DNA of 64,000 bases, from positions 40,024,421 through 40,088,420 of the forward strand of contig NC_069126.1 of NCBI RefSeq assembly GCF_026914265.1, given 5' to 3'. The DNA comes from Mya arenaria. Its lineage: Eukaryota > Mollusca > Bivalvia > Myida > Myidae. Made by a program: the position numbers and the translations under genes. The notes beneath the pieces were generated by a model that did not search any database, was not told where the DNA came from, and saw only the letters and a program-made list of their open reading frames with translations. This document shows, one piece after another, positions 1 to 13,818 of this stretch; position 1 is the stretch's first letter, and each line of letters starts with the position of its first letter.

Positions 1-243
1 CATATTTGATAGTAGTGATGCCAAAGTAACCATTAAATCGTTTAATAAAATGTAACTTCGTCGGTGCAAAGTAATCACGTTATATTTTTAGACGTTATTA
101 ATTCAAATGTACTAACTCGTTTTTATCTGGTGAAGACTAGGTAAAAGCGATCAATATTTAAAAATGAGGATTTGCCATTTTTTTATTTATAATCAGTTGT
201 TCATAATGTTAAATATAATTCCATTGTGTATGTTATCTTTCAG

Positions 244-369
244 GAACAGTTTTACTTCTGCTACGAGTGTGTTCTACATTCCGTGAACGCAATGGATAAC
301 GCTGTGTATTACAACTTGAGTGGGTATATCCAGAGGGAAATAAACGGGCTGACAAATTCGGAACAATGA
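244..369 (+). CDS. Receptor-type protein tyrosine phosphatase, last coding exon (partial gene)
   Basis: The exon follows a TTTCAG acceptor (AG at 242-243), reads 41 codons and ends with TGA at 367-369. It starts EQFYFCYECVLHSV, the pattern of the last helix of a classical protein tyrosine phosphatase domain (QYIFCY...L in the family). This helix closes the fold behind the catalytic loop. The catalytic CX5R loop, transmembrane segment and ectodomain would be in exons left of the window, so substrate and subtype cannot be given. The tail after the helix ends in NSEQ and lacks a PDZ ligand. Seen: acceptor, open frame, stop, helix motif. Inferred: receptor type, because this ending is common at the end of D1 or D2 domains of receptor phosphatases. 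A non-receptor PTP is possible. Confidence 0.6.
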   Translation, partial: EQFYFCYECVLHSVNAMDNAVYYNLSGYIQREINGLTNSEQ

Positions 370-1480
370 ACACGAAAACATTAACATTTACATTTGATAG
401 TAATGAAAAAATAAGCTATGCTATTATAAAGTGCAACCATGATGACAAGTATTTCAACGTAACTGTATTGCTATTCTGCTTCACTTTTATGACCTGATAA
501 ACTATAGTATTCCATCAGCCAAATAAACATAAATCTTTGTATTGTAAATAGCATTGCACTTATTTGCATATAGTTATGCTTTGATTTTTTTACCATACTG
601 CTGAGTATGTTTTCATGTTTTGATTTTTTTATGATTCTGATATTAAAACGTTTTCAATTGTGCGAGACTTTATGTGCAAGCTTTCAAGGTGAACATAGGA
701 ATTGATAAGTTACAACTCTATTTCAATATATGCACGCTACTAAGTTCATGGTAAACTTGTCTATATGTGACAGAAAACATATAACATTAAACACTCGTGA
801 GTGAAATTATCCAAAGCTTGTAATGCAAAATTTCAATCTAGTATTGAATTGTATATTACTATTATTATTATAATGCTGTTAACTATATATATAATTATAT
901 TCCAGTGTGTTTTGTATGGCCTACTTTCAACTTTGAATGCACATTATATTTGAAATATGTAGAAAATGTCATAACGATTTATTTTTTAATAATTTCTTTA
1001 ATTAATCGAGTATGATTGTTTGTGCTGTAAGCGTTTATAAGTAAAAGAGTATTCATTTTTAATCTTCGTTAGTGTTTTCTGTTCAATCTTAAAATGTGTT
1101 AATTATATGAGCAGATTTACACCTAATTGGGCATTTTATTGAACATGTACACCTGTGTATTTCTGGTGTGTAGTACTGTTCCTTTACACCTCATATTACT
1201 GTTTGTATAGTAGTTTGTTTCGTCTTTTTTGTAAGATATTATCCACCTGATATCCTTCGTTTTCTAAAAACTTGCATTAGCCCAAATCATGAACTAAAGA
1301 TGATTTCTATAATTAAGTAACCTATAAATAGACAGTCTCTCAGTGTTCAAGACAAATACATAACATATTGATTTCATTTCTCAAAATTATATTCACGTAT
1401 ATGCTTGATCAGCGGTCATAACGACATCATTAGAGCCTATTATTATTTGTATTTTAGTTCTCCCAATAAAAGTTCTCTTT
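370..1480 (+). other. Probable 3' UTR of the phosphatase gene and AT-rich flank
   Basis: No open frame of note. AATAAA hexamers at 522-527 and 1465-1470 are candidate poly(A) signals on the same strand as the phosphatase exon. Which one is used cannot be told from sequence. Confidence 0.4.
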
Positions 1481-4400
1481 CTGTGTTGTGTTTTTTAGTG
1501 GCATTGAAGGTTAAAATGTAAAGCATAGCATTATCTATGTTTAGGATGGATCACGAGTAGCCGTTTGATATGGAATTTATTAGCGAGCGTAGCGAGAAAG
1601 TGTATTGCTTGTTTCTTAGTCCGATACCATACATTTGTATGAGAAAAATGTCAGGAAAGCACAGGCAACAAACATTTCTGTAGTATTAAGAACGTCCTTG
1701 TAACATAAGTAGGTGCACGATTTGCATGAGATTTACCAGTTGAAATATCCGACAGAAAAACAGTTGTGTGTGAGATTTATCAAACACTTTTGCAGGCCTA
1801 TGATTGGCCGGCTGGAGGTATCTGTTGTCTAATGCGGGTTATCTTACATAATAATACCAACCCGACCTGAAGTTATGTGACTTGAGCTGTTTGCATAGCT
1901 TAATAATTAAGAAGTAGACCACAGACTATCAGTTCAATGTAATCAGTGGTGTTATGTTGCAATACAAAGCTTTCAGTGTATGTAATACACTCGTACTCGT
2001 CAGAGCACGAGCGGTGATAAGATCAAAGGCGCGTGGCTATTGTTTGTATCTAATTCGGTCAGTCGGATACCGTATGAGCCCATTTGATAGCCTGGATTTC
2101 GCTTAGGCTGGTACGAAAATACCATACGATCGAAAAAATAAAATTCAATAATCGTCGTCTGGGAATCTTAAAACAATGATCGAAATGTTTAAATTCACTA
2201 TAAATATGATAGTAGTAACGTACGAAAACAAGATACGTAAAATAAATCCATATCCGCGTTTACTTGTTTTTTATTAACCTACCTCCACTTGAAGGCCTAG
2301 TTTAAGGAGCTCACAGTTGACAAGAAAATCGGCGATTTTCCTCAAGCAAATAAAACATTTAGTTGACAATTGACTGTCTGGCTAGAAGATTATCACAGAT
2401 TTGTTGAAATTGAAATGCTGGATTTTCCTAAAAACCGATCACGACTTATAAACGAGTACTGTATTCAAAACATACCAGATTTCATGGGCAAAATTGGCGG
2501 GAAAAAACGGTAGTCGAAGGTAAGGAAATTATTTCAGACAGTAAACAATGCTGTTTTATCAGACGTTTTGTAAATAAGGAAGCACGTAGATATAACATAA
2601 TTGACCTGATGCAACAGAAAATTCCATGATATGGAAAGTGTAAAAAAAAAATAATCCCGACCTACCGACCCTATTTTTTGTCGCCATGTTACCGGAAACA
2701 CAGGTATTTTTTTTTTGGCCTTATTTATCAATGAAACCAGGAAGTTAAGTGTGACGTAGTAAACTGTTACGAATCACACATTTAACAAGAACAGGTTTTC
2801 AGAGTAATCATATTTCATTATGATCGTATTCTTAACATGATATTGCATTACTTCAAACATTTACGAATAAGTAAGCTGACAGTTAATAATTGTGAGTTTC
2901 TCATATTGAAAGGCAACTATATCAACATAGTATAATGCTTCTGTTACAGGCACTAGACAATAAATATTCAATTTAAATATGACAGCAAACAAGTTTCATA
3001 AAATGCCTAGTACTAGATGAAGTTTACTATGGATTCTATCAACGACAGTGTAATGGTTAATGACACAATAGGATGAATAATAGTTTATTATTATTTATTT
3101 TAAAAAGAGTAGTAATTTAATAGATATACGGCTCCAAAGCATGTTTTGTAACTATGGGTGAACGGCGGAAAACTGTCTATTATGTCAGAGAAAGAGCAGA
3201 CCGAGGCACGCACTGCCGAGGTTGTTTTAGCTGTCATAATCGAAAGCTTGAGACGTTTCACTTACTTAAAACATGTACACAACGAGGTCCAAATCATGAA
3301 CTTCATTTCGCTATTGTCAACTTATTGGACACTGCCACACCCATTTAAACTTAGCATGTGTATTTTTAAGGGAAATCAAAATAATTATGCGCTAGTGATA
3401 TATAAATTTTAAATGGTTATTTTTGTTATTATTTTAAGCAATCATCTTTAAAAATGAACTTCTTCGGGTATATAACAAGTGCAAAATGTGTTTTCATTGT
3501 GCATTATTCGCTTAATACGGAAACATTTTAATTTCATGTTTTGTTTTGTTTGTTTTCTTCTCCTTAAGGGACATTCAGCATATAGACAGTTTCCTTTTCC
3601 CCAACTGCTGCGCAAACCTCAGTCTCATCTTCATTTGGCATTGAGTTGTTACATTCTTAAAATCATAATTTTATAATAAAAAAACAGATTTGTGTTTAAA
3701 TATAATTTTTCATTCAAGATAAACTAGACTATAAAACTTTTTCTCTTCAAATAAATACATAGTTTTACACAATTGTGATTGCATTTGCAAGAAAAAAACA
3801 TGTTTGTCTTAATTCTACAGTACGTTGATCACGCCATACTACTATTTCTACTGACTGTCCATTATTTGAACATGATGTCCATTATTAATATATTTGAAAG
3901 TCCTTTCATCAAAAATTGGAAAGTAGAAAAAAATTACGGAACGCAGTCCAATAATCCATAAAGAGTAGTTAAAGAACAATGGGTGAGTCGAATATAAAGC
4001 GCACGTTTCAATATTAATTTCTTACAGCAAAACATTACTTTAATGTCAATCGTTTTTGAAGATCCCCCTCTCCCCCCAGATCAATGGCTCATAATTTAGG
4101 TAAAAACCCGTTAAGTATTGTTGTACTTTTTATGATACCATATTTCGGAAACTTGACTTCATATACTGGATAAGATTAAGCAGACAACTAGAAATATACT
4201 ATTTTATAAGTAACCATGATTTTTAAAGGAACTCGCTCATGTTTTGGCACCAAAAATGCATCTGAAAACACATATATTATGATTTTACTCTTTTATATAT
4301 AAATTACAATTAAAGTATAATAAAAACAACCTGTCGGGAAGCAAGCATACACATGTACAGTCAAGACAACATACGAAAACATGTACCAAACCACTCGCCC

Positions 4401-5080
4401 ATACTTAGCAATCATATATTCAAACTTATAGTTTAAACATTGGAAGCCTGATGTGATAATGTCAATCAACCAATGTCTCCACAGCCTTTTGTTGATAAAT
4501 TGACAATCTTTTTAATGTTATAGAATTATACTTAAAAGGTGCGTTTTACAATACATGAATGAGTCCTTTTAAGATTCCTATCAATTCAGAAATAAAAAAA
4601 TACATTCTTAGTTGTCACCGCCGGGCATGAAAGATTCAATGCCCTTCATGGTTTTAGAAATGTTTTAAGACACTGATGTGCTATTGTAATAATATTTCTA
4701 ACTCATGCTCTTGTTTGAATGCCAATTTGTTTGCATAATATTGTTATCATCGCTGTAAACTGGGACAAGCAGTAATGGCAGACCCGAATATTCTTTTACA
4801 AGGCGACCCTGAGATGATAAATAAACACACCAACACTTGAATAGCGATGGATGTAGTGATGGTCATATGTTAACAATGTATTTTAAAATCTCAACGTTGA
4901 AACTTTTCAACGAACATATCATAGCAAAGGAACGTAACTCATATTCAGTTTAATGACCAGCACATTGTACAATATAATGCGTAGGAGGCTGGTTTCAGAA
5001 CAGAATTGAAGGCATTTTAAAAAACTTGATATCCGTATCTACATCATAAATACTTAAATTAAATAAAAGTCTAAAACATT

Positions 5081-5165
<85 letters not shown>

Positions 5166-7235
5166 ATATTTTATTATTACTAATTAAACAGGATCAATAG
5201 ACTAAAGGGTAATATTTTCAAGAGTGCCCAAGTTATGTGACGGACACCTGTGTGTTAAACTATCTATAGACATTCCTCAAACTTCGCATTATTATAGAGA
5301 ACCTTCATCCATTCTATGGACTACGAGAACGAGGCTTGAAAAATGCCGCTCTAAATTTTAATATTCTAAGAAATTAGTCTATTTAGTTATGGACAATTAT
5401 AACCATCGATATTTTGGAATACTTTTCTGGATCTTTTGCAGAAAATCAAACTATGGTATCGTGTATTCTTGTTAAAATTGCGGAAATAAATGTATTTGAA
5501 TTTACCTGTTAATACATAAAAAAACTACTTAATGTTGTCTACTTTAGAGGTATGGTAAATAATAATAAGACAGTTTTCTTTATGTTATGATATTATATAT
5601 GGTTTTACCGAATATAAATATTTCGATGTTCTTTTTGCTACAAATGAATCGTTTTGCAAAACAAAGGACCATATTGCCAAACAGACATCAAAGGCAATGT
5701 GTTGTTGGCTTAAAAAGGCAAAATATTCACGAATCCTAAATTACTTATATACTTTGATCTATCCGTCTTGCCAATTTCAGTATATAATGTCATATTGGGT
5801 AAACTCCAGTTTCCTGCAAATACAAGATCTAATGACTTTAAATGGATTAATCGTGTTAAGAATATTTTGATACAATTTGGCCTTATTGATGTTGAGCAAA
5901 GTCACGAATTCCCAAAGAAAACCTGATTCCGAAAGAGTGTAAAGCAGAAACTCTCTGATTCGTTTTTGAACAAATGGTACACTTCAAGTAAATGTGTAAA
6001 TAATAGATTGTTCAAAGAATAAAAACGACAGGATTCGTTCTCTAAATGGGCAGAAAGTATTCGCGGTTGAATTTGCGGTGTATTATTTTAAATCTCCTAT
6101 ATACCTTGTATATATATATATATATATGCACAGTGTTTGGCATCTTACAAGAAGTCTTAACGCTTTATACTAAATGTATGGTTCTTGTTCGTTTTGTTAA
6201 TGTTCACTAATTTTACTTTGATATGTTTATGTCACCAATCTAATATCCTACATGGCTTATAATGAAGTTCATAATTTGTATAAGTAATAATGTTGTTGTT
6301 TTATCGAAGTTTGGGTTTGTTGTCGCCGATGTTCTCGTTGTACTTTGATGAATTGATACGCCGTTATCATCTCATAGTACTACTTCTCATTGTACTTTAA
6401 CTCTTGCTGCTTATTTTGTTAACGCCACTTAGTATGGAAAGTTGTTTGAGTCTATTTTTTTATTGTTATCATTACACCCTTTCCGTTTCCGTCAAATAGA
6501 CTGCTACTTTATTTTAATGATAAATCAACAAAGATGAACTAGTTGGCAATATTTTTTATTTCACATGTGGTTTTTCAATCAATACTAGCAGATTAATCCT
6601 GGCATTCACATCAACATATATTTCATGTGAGCATGCATGTTAATGAATACAACTACAAGAACAGATATTGAAATAAATGTTACTCGTTTAGTGAATGATT
6701 GCAGCGAAAATTTCATTTATAAGACAGTAAGAGCAACCACATAAAATACAAACAGCTATAGATTGCAAAAGATGTCAGACATGAGTAAAACATACCTAAT
6801 AAAACAAAGTGAAAAATCATACATCGAGTAAAAGGACATAACAAATAAATTGGAAAAATATTTTACTCCGTGTTATCTTTTCAGGACAACCGTACAGTGC
6901 AAATACAATAGAAAGGGAGATAACTGATGGCTTTCTTCTAAGAAAATATTATTGGAAAAAAAGAGCAAACATGATTTTATACAAACAAAAGGTGTTTTGT
7001 TAATATTCAAGGCAAATCATGTTATCAATTAATTGATATCAGACAAGGACATTAGCGCGTGAGTTTAAATACTGGTGCCATGCAGTTAAAACATTGAACA
7101 CAACAATGCAAGAAAAATATACTCAATGTCATCTTGTTGTTATATGATGGAAACGTTCAACAAAAACTATACAAACATATCCTTTAAAATGTATCAAAAC
7201 TAATATTTTAAAGATGGCATGTTTTTAACCTAGCA
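1481..7235. other. Intergenic AT-rich DNA, no gene recognised
   Basis: I see no exon with splice signals and family similarity here. Only short random ORFs occur (for example 3158-3412 and 2534-2731). Apart from TA repeats at 5084-5163 and about 6110-6127, the segment shows no clear internal structure. Confidence 0.5.
5084..5163. repeat. (TA)n microsatellite, about 40 copies
   Basis: Uninterrupted alternating TA over about 80 bp. Such tracts are prone to length change and to assembly error, so the copy number should be treated as approximate. A shorter TA run lies at about 6110-6127. Confidence 0.95.
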
Positions 7236-7239
7236 CTAA

Positions 7240-8110
7240 ATTTTATTTAAAGAAATACAGTGGCACCACTACTGTTGTTGTACACAGTTTATCAATGTTC
7301 TGGATGTTGTAAGAAATCATCCTCACCATGGCCTTGTTGAGCATGTGCAGCCCACTGATGAGTCCTAACGGTGTATATGAAATGGCATTTTTGGAGCCAT
7401 CCCATTCTTCTGTGGTCACATTAGGGTCCATTTGGAGGTTCTCGGCTAGGGAACTAATCTCATCGTTGTCGTAGAAGGTGTCAGTTTCATCAATATTGAA
7501 AACACAGTTTATCTATGTTATCTATTATAGTTGATTATTGAAGTCTGAATTAGATTGCCAATGGATTGCTTCTAACGTCCTGAACTGACTTCAACTGTTC
7601 TTCACTAGCTATCACACCAATGTCAGTTAACAGCTAACCACACTGTTCTTACTACTCTCACATTTTGTTTTCATGGAGGTAGACTCGGCATTGTTGAGTA
7701 TTTTTTGGCATTTTATGGCTTTATGATTAAGAGGTTAATGTAATTCTTCTCGACGACGAGTGACAGTGATATGAGTGGCATGAGGGCATCACGTAAGTAG
7801 TGCACAGTCTTCACTGTTGAAGTGTTCTTCAATTTCTTCAGAAGTCCACTGGCGCTAGGGTCACTCTCCTCCGCAATTTGTCTGTTCCTGGTGGAGTCGT
7901 ATTTTCTAAGTCAAGAAGGACAGTCTAATGACAATCTCGGAGGGACGTGACATCTACCTTATAGGAGCCACCGTGTTTGACCTGCCTGCTTGATGGTCTT
8001 TCCCTTCTATTCTCGTAGCATGGATTGGATCTTCTGAAGAGAAGCTATTCGGTTTGCTAGACGTGTTTCAGAAGGTCATCTGTGTTTCGCATCATATTGA
8101 TGGATTTAAA
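7240..8110 (-). pseudogene. Decayed hAT-like transposase (ZNF862/TTF-type family)
   Basis: Read on the minus strand with frameshifts and stops, about 7690-8060 gives TRWL, then RQIAEESDPSASGLLKKL, then TVKTVHYLRDALMPLISLSL and EKNYIN. This order (TRWLS-like motif, LLKKL, then a leucine-rich helix containing FL.D.LP or LRDALMP) is how hAT-derived transposases of the ZNF862/KIAA1586 type run. Further downstream, 7243-7500 keeps an open frame with DETDTFYDNDEISSLAENL and VTTEEWDGSKN, plausible as the C-terminal part. At least three stops or frameshifts lie between the blocks, so it is not functional. No terminal inverted repeats were found by eye. Family placement rests on motif order only. Confidence 0.45.
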
Positions 8111-8279
8111 ACTGCCAATCGGTGGTAATGACAATGGACAGTAATTAGTCCAGGTTAAATTGCCTTCAGTCTTGTGGCCAAGCCAGTATTTTTTCTAGGT
8201 ATTCATATCCAACAAAATTGTCCATTTCAATATTTATTACTACTTTCATGAACTATATACATGCATCACCAGTGTTGAT

Positions 8280-9125
8280 GTCAATATATTTCACGCAGAA
8301 GGCAATGGTTTATTGTTTGATACTTCCTTTGTTTTGTTCCGTATAATGGAATATCCCGGAATGTGTTTGACTCAATATATTCGATTTCTATAACCATTGA
8401 TACCATGAGCTCATCTGCGATAGTTAGACTAATGAAGGTTGTGTTTTCTTTCCTTGTGTGATGTGTTTTCGATTTGAATGTTGAAGTATGTGGTAGGTTG
8501 TGACTGATTAGGAAATGAAATATCTTAGTTGCAAATGTCAGTGCCTTAAACTCATTTTCACCCATTCAGGTTTTTCCTTCTGCTGGAAGGCATCGCCGAT
8601 GTACAGTTGGATCTCTGTTTCAATTCGTAGTGCACATCTATGCATTTCGTGATCAGCTTGCTCGTCAAGGCAAAGTATAGTGCAACCGTTTTAATTCCAA
8701 GGTGCATTTCCATTTCTCCCTCTAGTGTTGTGTTCTTGGCACAGTCAACAGTACAAACATCCACTGGCCCGATCTCTGTCTTATCTGTTGAGGTGAAAAA
8801 TCATGGTCTACCACCTGTCCATCAAACGCCACTTTGTTTTTAGCCGGCTGGCCGGATTTTGGAATTGATGCATATTTCGATGGTATTGGCGAGTATGTGG
8901 TCGTTATTGGTGCAAGATGCGAGTCTGTAGTTAGCGGTTGTATTGGACGAGAGTCTCTAGTCAGCGATGGTGTTGGACGCGAGTCTATAGTCAGCGATGT
9001 GTTTGACACGGGTCTGTTGTAAGCAGTAGTGTTGGACGCGATTATGTGGTCGGTGGTGGTTTTGGGCGTGATTTGGTAGTTGGTGGAGGTGGTCGGCGTT
9101 GCAGCTCAAGTGGTTATGCTGCAAA
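8280..9125 (-). pseudogene. Broken coding-like segment with 10-residue proline/serine repeats
   Basis: Three long but mutually frameshifted minus-strand frames follow one another. About 8860-9110 encodes a 10-residue repeat of the form LTxDSRPxPx (30 bp period, about five degenerate copies). 8558-8800 encodes VDVCTVDCAKNTTLEGEMEM and more, and 8281-8565 continues in another frame. Coherent codon use across frame breaks suggests a gene or transposon ORF that has decayed. It may be the N-terminal half of the transposase relic at 7240-8110, in which case both are one element. I do not recognise the family. Confidence 0.3.
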
Positions 9126-9719
9126 TGGAATACACGTGCTTATAGCTACTGCATGTAGTATCACATCCAAAACAATATATGTTTTTTGCTATTTTTTATA
9201 CATTCGGGGCCGTTTGTTCTATCATTCTTATCCTTGTCCATAGTCTAGACACGCCCCATTAATTCAATTCAAATTATTGGCCAGTCAGTTTTACAGTCCA
9301 ATTAAAACACTTGGATTATAATTTTAAAATTACGTAAAATTTAATGTAGTTTTTGAGTACAGTCCCTGAAACCCAATTTTTCGAAAATATCTCTAGTCAC
9401 TTATAACAGGGTCAAGCTTACAATGTTTGTCTTTGTTTAAACATGTTGGATATCCTAAATTTCGTTGTAGTTGTTTATCTCTTCAATTGCGAAAAATACG
9501 TTTTATTACGTTTTGTTTACGTGATTCATTTAAGAATGAAAGCAATTACAAACATTTGTGATAGCATAATTGTCCCTAAACGGTGCGAAAAAAACATGTG
9601 TACATCATATCGTGTAAAGACTTGAAAATTATTGCCGAAATTTGGGAGAGCATCACGAAAAGATTACGTTTAGTTTTACGGCACATTATTTTATAATGAA
9701 CAATATGTATTTTAAGGCA

Positions 9720-11250
9720 CAGACGGGTTTCAAATATGGGAACTGTTGACAACATTTAAGGTAAACGTGTACGTATATGTTTTTATAGATTACAAAAAGG
9801 CTTTTGATTATATTGTTAGAGAAAATCTTTGGTACAAACTCATAAAACTTTGAATTAGAGGATACATATTAAATATAGTTAAATTAATCTATGATACTGT
9901 CAAGTCTAAAGATTAACACAATACTTTGTTGGGTGAAGATTTTTCTAAATGTTAGATGTACGGAAAGGCGAAAGTTTGTCGCCCTTCCCGTTATGTTTTT
10001 TAATGATTTAAAAGATATTTTCATATACAAAGACTTAGACGGCATAGATGTTGATATGTTAAAATGTCTTATTTCATATGCTGATGATATAGTTATATTT
10101 CCAAATTCTGAAAATGAACTACAATTAAGTGTAGATACTTTGTTTGAATATTGTTATAGATGAAAGCTTAAAGTAAATACGAATAGAACTAAAATGATGA
10201 TATTTAATTAGGGTAGACGATTAAGGAGGGATATGAAGTTTTAATGCAGCAATGTTGAAATAGCAATTATCAACAAGTTTCCGTATCTTGGTGTTGTTAG
10301 TTTTTCATATAAATATTGTGTTTAGCAATAGAGGGTCGTTTTCTGGTGCCCAAACATCATGGGCTGGTCAAGCACTGAAAGCCATATTTCCAATGAAAAA
10401 AACGGAAATATTAAGTTATTTTTGTGTTAACAAAGATTAAAAAAGATTGTGTCATACAAGATTGGCAAAGTAGATTAGACATGTCCAGTAGGGCTAGATT
10501 TTACAAAAAAAAATGTCAGAATTTAGATTTCAACCATATCTCAACATACTTAAATACTACTTAATTTAGAATGTCGGTGTCCAAACTGCGGCTATATTCA
10601 CATTGATTAAGCATTGAAACGTGGCGATGGAATAGACTGCAATAGACGCCCTAAATGATCGTATATGCACTGATTGTACATTACTAGAAGATGAGTTCCA
10701 CTTTCTTCTAGAATGCACGTTGTATAATGAACTAAGAGTGAGATATGTATAAATGATTGGTGAGCAATAAAATATTTACCATGATAAACTTTCATATCAT
10801 AAGGTAGAAATACGGTGATTTCTGCACCATTCTTTCAAATTAAACACAGTATCCTTCATGAGACCATTGTTTTCGATATTTGTTCATATTTTTCGGTAAA
10901 TTAAAACATTTGTATTTATTGTGGAACATCTTATTTGGGAGTAAGAGTGCATCATTAAACTTTAACTCGATGTATAAAAACAGTCTGTCAGCAGGGTTTG
11001 TGTGCGTTAGCAAGCGCTTGTCTTACTGCGACGTCAGTCATTTGTATTGTTATAATAATGTTGTTTTTGTTATTGTTGGTATCCCTTCCTAAAAGTTAAA
11101 CATATTTATTGTATTGCAAGTTGCTCTCCTTTCACTGAATCTTACTGCATGTACATAATACTCATCGCCAACCATATGAATGTATTGTATATTGTACTCA
11201 TGGGCTAATGCCTATTGTATATGTTTTTTCCACAATAAACTTTTTTATAA
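9720..11250 (+). mobile_element. LINE retrotransposon fragment, inactive (reverse transcriptase and 3' end)
   Basis: Plus-strand translation gives reverse transcriptase motif A (FIDYKKAFD, about 9780-9807), then IRG..LN..KLIYDTVKSK, then the catalytic YADD box (ISYADDIVIF, about 10070-10100) and KLKVNTN.TKMMIF (about 10165-10205). GQALKAIF follows at about 10360. C..C.LLEDEFHFLLEC is read at about 10665-10715, like the cysteine-rich C-terminus of jockey/CR1-like LINEs common in bivalves. Several in-frame stops and frameshifts interrupt it. The element probably ends near 11242, just after the AATAAA-type sequence at 11232-11237. No endonuclease domain is visible, so it is 5'-truncated. Confidence 0.85.
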
Positions 11251-11259
11251 AGCGTATGT

Positions 11260-12200
11260 TGTCTGTAATGTATGAAATTGCATATATATATATATATAAA
11301 CAAGTTTTGTACTTGTTGCCATTGGTTTAATGTTCGAAACATGGGTCATAATCTTCTGGTAAATATGTGTTCTGTTTTTTTTCCTGTTACATATTCATTC
11401 ATTTTATCATAATATAACAAAAAATAGATTACTAAAAAGGTGAGTGAGCCGCTAAAAAAGGATGCCAGGGGCAAGACTTGCGTCTGACCTATGCTTTGTT
11501 TTTAGTTTTTTTTTCTTTTTGTGTTTAATTCATTATTGTATTCATTGTGTAATTGTTAAACTAAAAGGGAAAACTGTTTTAAATAAACTCAAATTGGTAC
11601 ACTGCAATTTTCTCACGCAGTTATAGTTTTAGACTGGTGAAATTTAGTAATTTCCATAAGTGTTCATTTCAAATGTATGATTAGAAACACCAACTCTCTC
11701 GTCGAATGACTGCCGCCATGTTATAAACGAATTAAAAAGAAACACCTCGTGTTCTATGAAAAGAAGCACATGTATAAGTGAAATAAAAGTTTAACTGATA
11801 CATGTATACGTACAGTATGCCATAAACAACAATACAAACACATGAGAAACGCTATGATTTGAGTAAGCTCGATAGAATTTGTTGTATCATTTTTGGTTAA
11901 AAAGTTCAAATATAGAATACCGAATTCTAAGAATTCGATGCCCTAAAAACCGCGTTACCAAATAATACCAGAAGTTATATTGTCTACAAAATGTTACATT
12001 CGTCGTCATTCCACTAAAGTGACTGGTGTTTTAAATTCTTATATTCTTCATTCGTATAAATTATAGTATATATCTGGTGGAGGCTTGTATTTCCAGCTTT
12101 CGGGTGGAATTTTATGGCGTCTTTGCAAAGGCTCGAACTATGTATTGCTTCACAAAGTGAAGTGGGATCTAAAAAGAAATCACGCGCGCCGTCACGTCCG
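11260..12200. other. Intergenic, no gene recognised
   Basis: A short TA run is at 11280-11298 and a minus-strand YY1-like motif (reverse complement of GCCGCCATGTT) at about 11711-11721. The 105-residue minus ORF at 12014-12331 partly overlaps repeat DNA and resembles no family I know. Confidence 0.4.
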
Positions 12201-12209
12201 TCCGTCCCG

Positions 12210-12680
12210 ATATTGTCCGTTCCAATTTTGTTCTCATTCATGGTCGAATTTTTAATTTTTTGGGCAGGAGTGACCACCATAGCATGAGGATGTGTCGAGC
12301 ACAAGACGCATGTCCCTACCTTCAAGTTCAAGGTTACAGCAACCTCCTGGACTAATGTTATGCTATATAAGCCTTAATAATAATAATAATAATCCTGATC
12401 TTTGCCATACAATAAAGTATTGAAAATTATATGGCAGAATTGAACACCATATAATAAGGACGTTTCACACACAAGACTTGTGTCTCTTAATGCAAGCTCA
12501 CGGCAAACATTCTGAACTTTGTTTTGCTTTATAAGTCTTACTGGTGATAGTTGTTGTCCATTCCATATCTTTGTCTTACATGGTCAGATTTTACATTTGT
12601 TTGGCATGCCGGCAATTGTGCGTGCGGGGTAATAATCCCATTCTGTGATAGCTCTAGTTTCTCTTTCAACTTATCATGTC
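12210..12680. repeat. Degenerate tandem repeat, about 170 bp period, three copies
   Basis: Blocks near 12222, 12392 and 12562 share the order: (T/C)TTTG..(A)TCATGGTCGGATTTT-like segment, then CACCAT.A..A.GG, then CACAAGACnNatGTC. The motif is a familiar one in bivalve intergenic DNA. A short (AAT)n stretch sits at 12376-12393 inside the array. Confidence 0.55.
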
Positions 12681-12699
12681 TCTTAATAAAATGGAAACA

Positions 12700-13530
12700 G
12701 TGCATGCACCTTTAACTTTAAAGATCGCAACAATCACATCTGCGTTCTCATTAATAAGCGGACCACTTTTTTAATTGACATTTGATTTGAAATACTTTCC
12801 CATATGATGCGATCTCTTTTTATTTAGATCGAGATCTCATAAAAAAAGATACAAATAAAGTGTACACAATTCCATTCGGGGTGTGAAAACGGCTTTAACT
12901 TAATACCGAACCGTTCCGTACACTTGCTAATTTGACGTTTATAACTGTTTTAAGTAATGTGTTTAATGTTCTGATGTGTTTATTTGATTATTAATAAATA
13001 CTAGTTTTAAATTTTCAAATGTGATTTGTATTTGCGTATACAAACTTGTATATGTCGGTAACGAAAATATAATCTGTTTTCAGTATAATACTTCTGGGTA
13101 AGAATAAGTGTGCGGGACGATGGAATGGCGGTCCTGGTTTTAGAAATTAACACATGCAGGTAATTTAAATATAATGCACATTTCTTTGATCAAAAACATC
13201 ATTTTGGAAATATAAATGTGCAATCAAGGCATCAATGTTTGCCAAGGAACACGCAGAATTTGAACGCCCATTTTACAAATACTTTCAACACATTTCAACT
13301 CATATTGGCAGCCTTTGTGAAATATCTTGTAGGTATTTATGACCGGTGATGTCATGACTATAAATAGCGACCAATCAGCATATTACATGCTATTATAATC
13401 ATGACTGTCATATAGTCAATCTCGTACACCAGAGTGAGGATGTTATGCGTAACACGTTAGATTTATTATTATCAAGCTTCTGATGAATTTAAATGCATAA
13501 AGCAGGAATAACAATAACATTTCAATATAA
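12700..13530. other. Intergenic, no gene recognised
   Basis: No open frame, splice structure or repeat stands out between the satellite and the probable end of the ETFB transcript. The two genes facing each other here (phosphatase and ETFB) are convergent. Confidence 0.4.
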
Positions 13531-13544
13531 ATTAATTCTTTATT

Positions 13545-13818
13545 TTGACCTAGACATACATACAACATAATGCCAATGTCTGACTACTGTATTAATGACA
13601 ATGTCTGACTACTGTATGAATCACAAACTTAAATGTGATTTATATTTTTATCTCGTTGAGTAAGGCAAGTTATATCTAATCATATTTTCATTTATGCACC
13701 AAACACTGAACAAATTAACTGTCATTGATCCTCACGATTTATATTTTAAGAACTTTTATAATGACACTGACAAAAACAATTACTTGATCACAGCTTGAAC
13801 AGATCCCTGGACGAACAC
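13545..13818 (-). other. ETFB: Probable ETFB 3' UTR exon behind an intron just past the stop codon
   Basis: The last ETFB coding exon continues only three bases past its TAA stop before a strong GTGAGT donor (14864-14869). A good acceptor (pyrimidine-rich TTTTTCAG) ends at 13819, so the 3' UTR would resume at 13818. On the same strand AATAAA lies at 13539-13544 (as TTTATT). The intron would be about 1.05 kb. A stop this close to the last junction would not be expected to trigger nonsense-mediated decay. This is inferred from splice signals only. Confidence 0.45.

Noticed and set aside
12014..12331. 105-codon minus-strand ORF
   Set aside because: Overlaps the degenerate 170 bp repeat and resembles no known protein.
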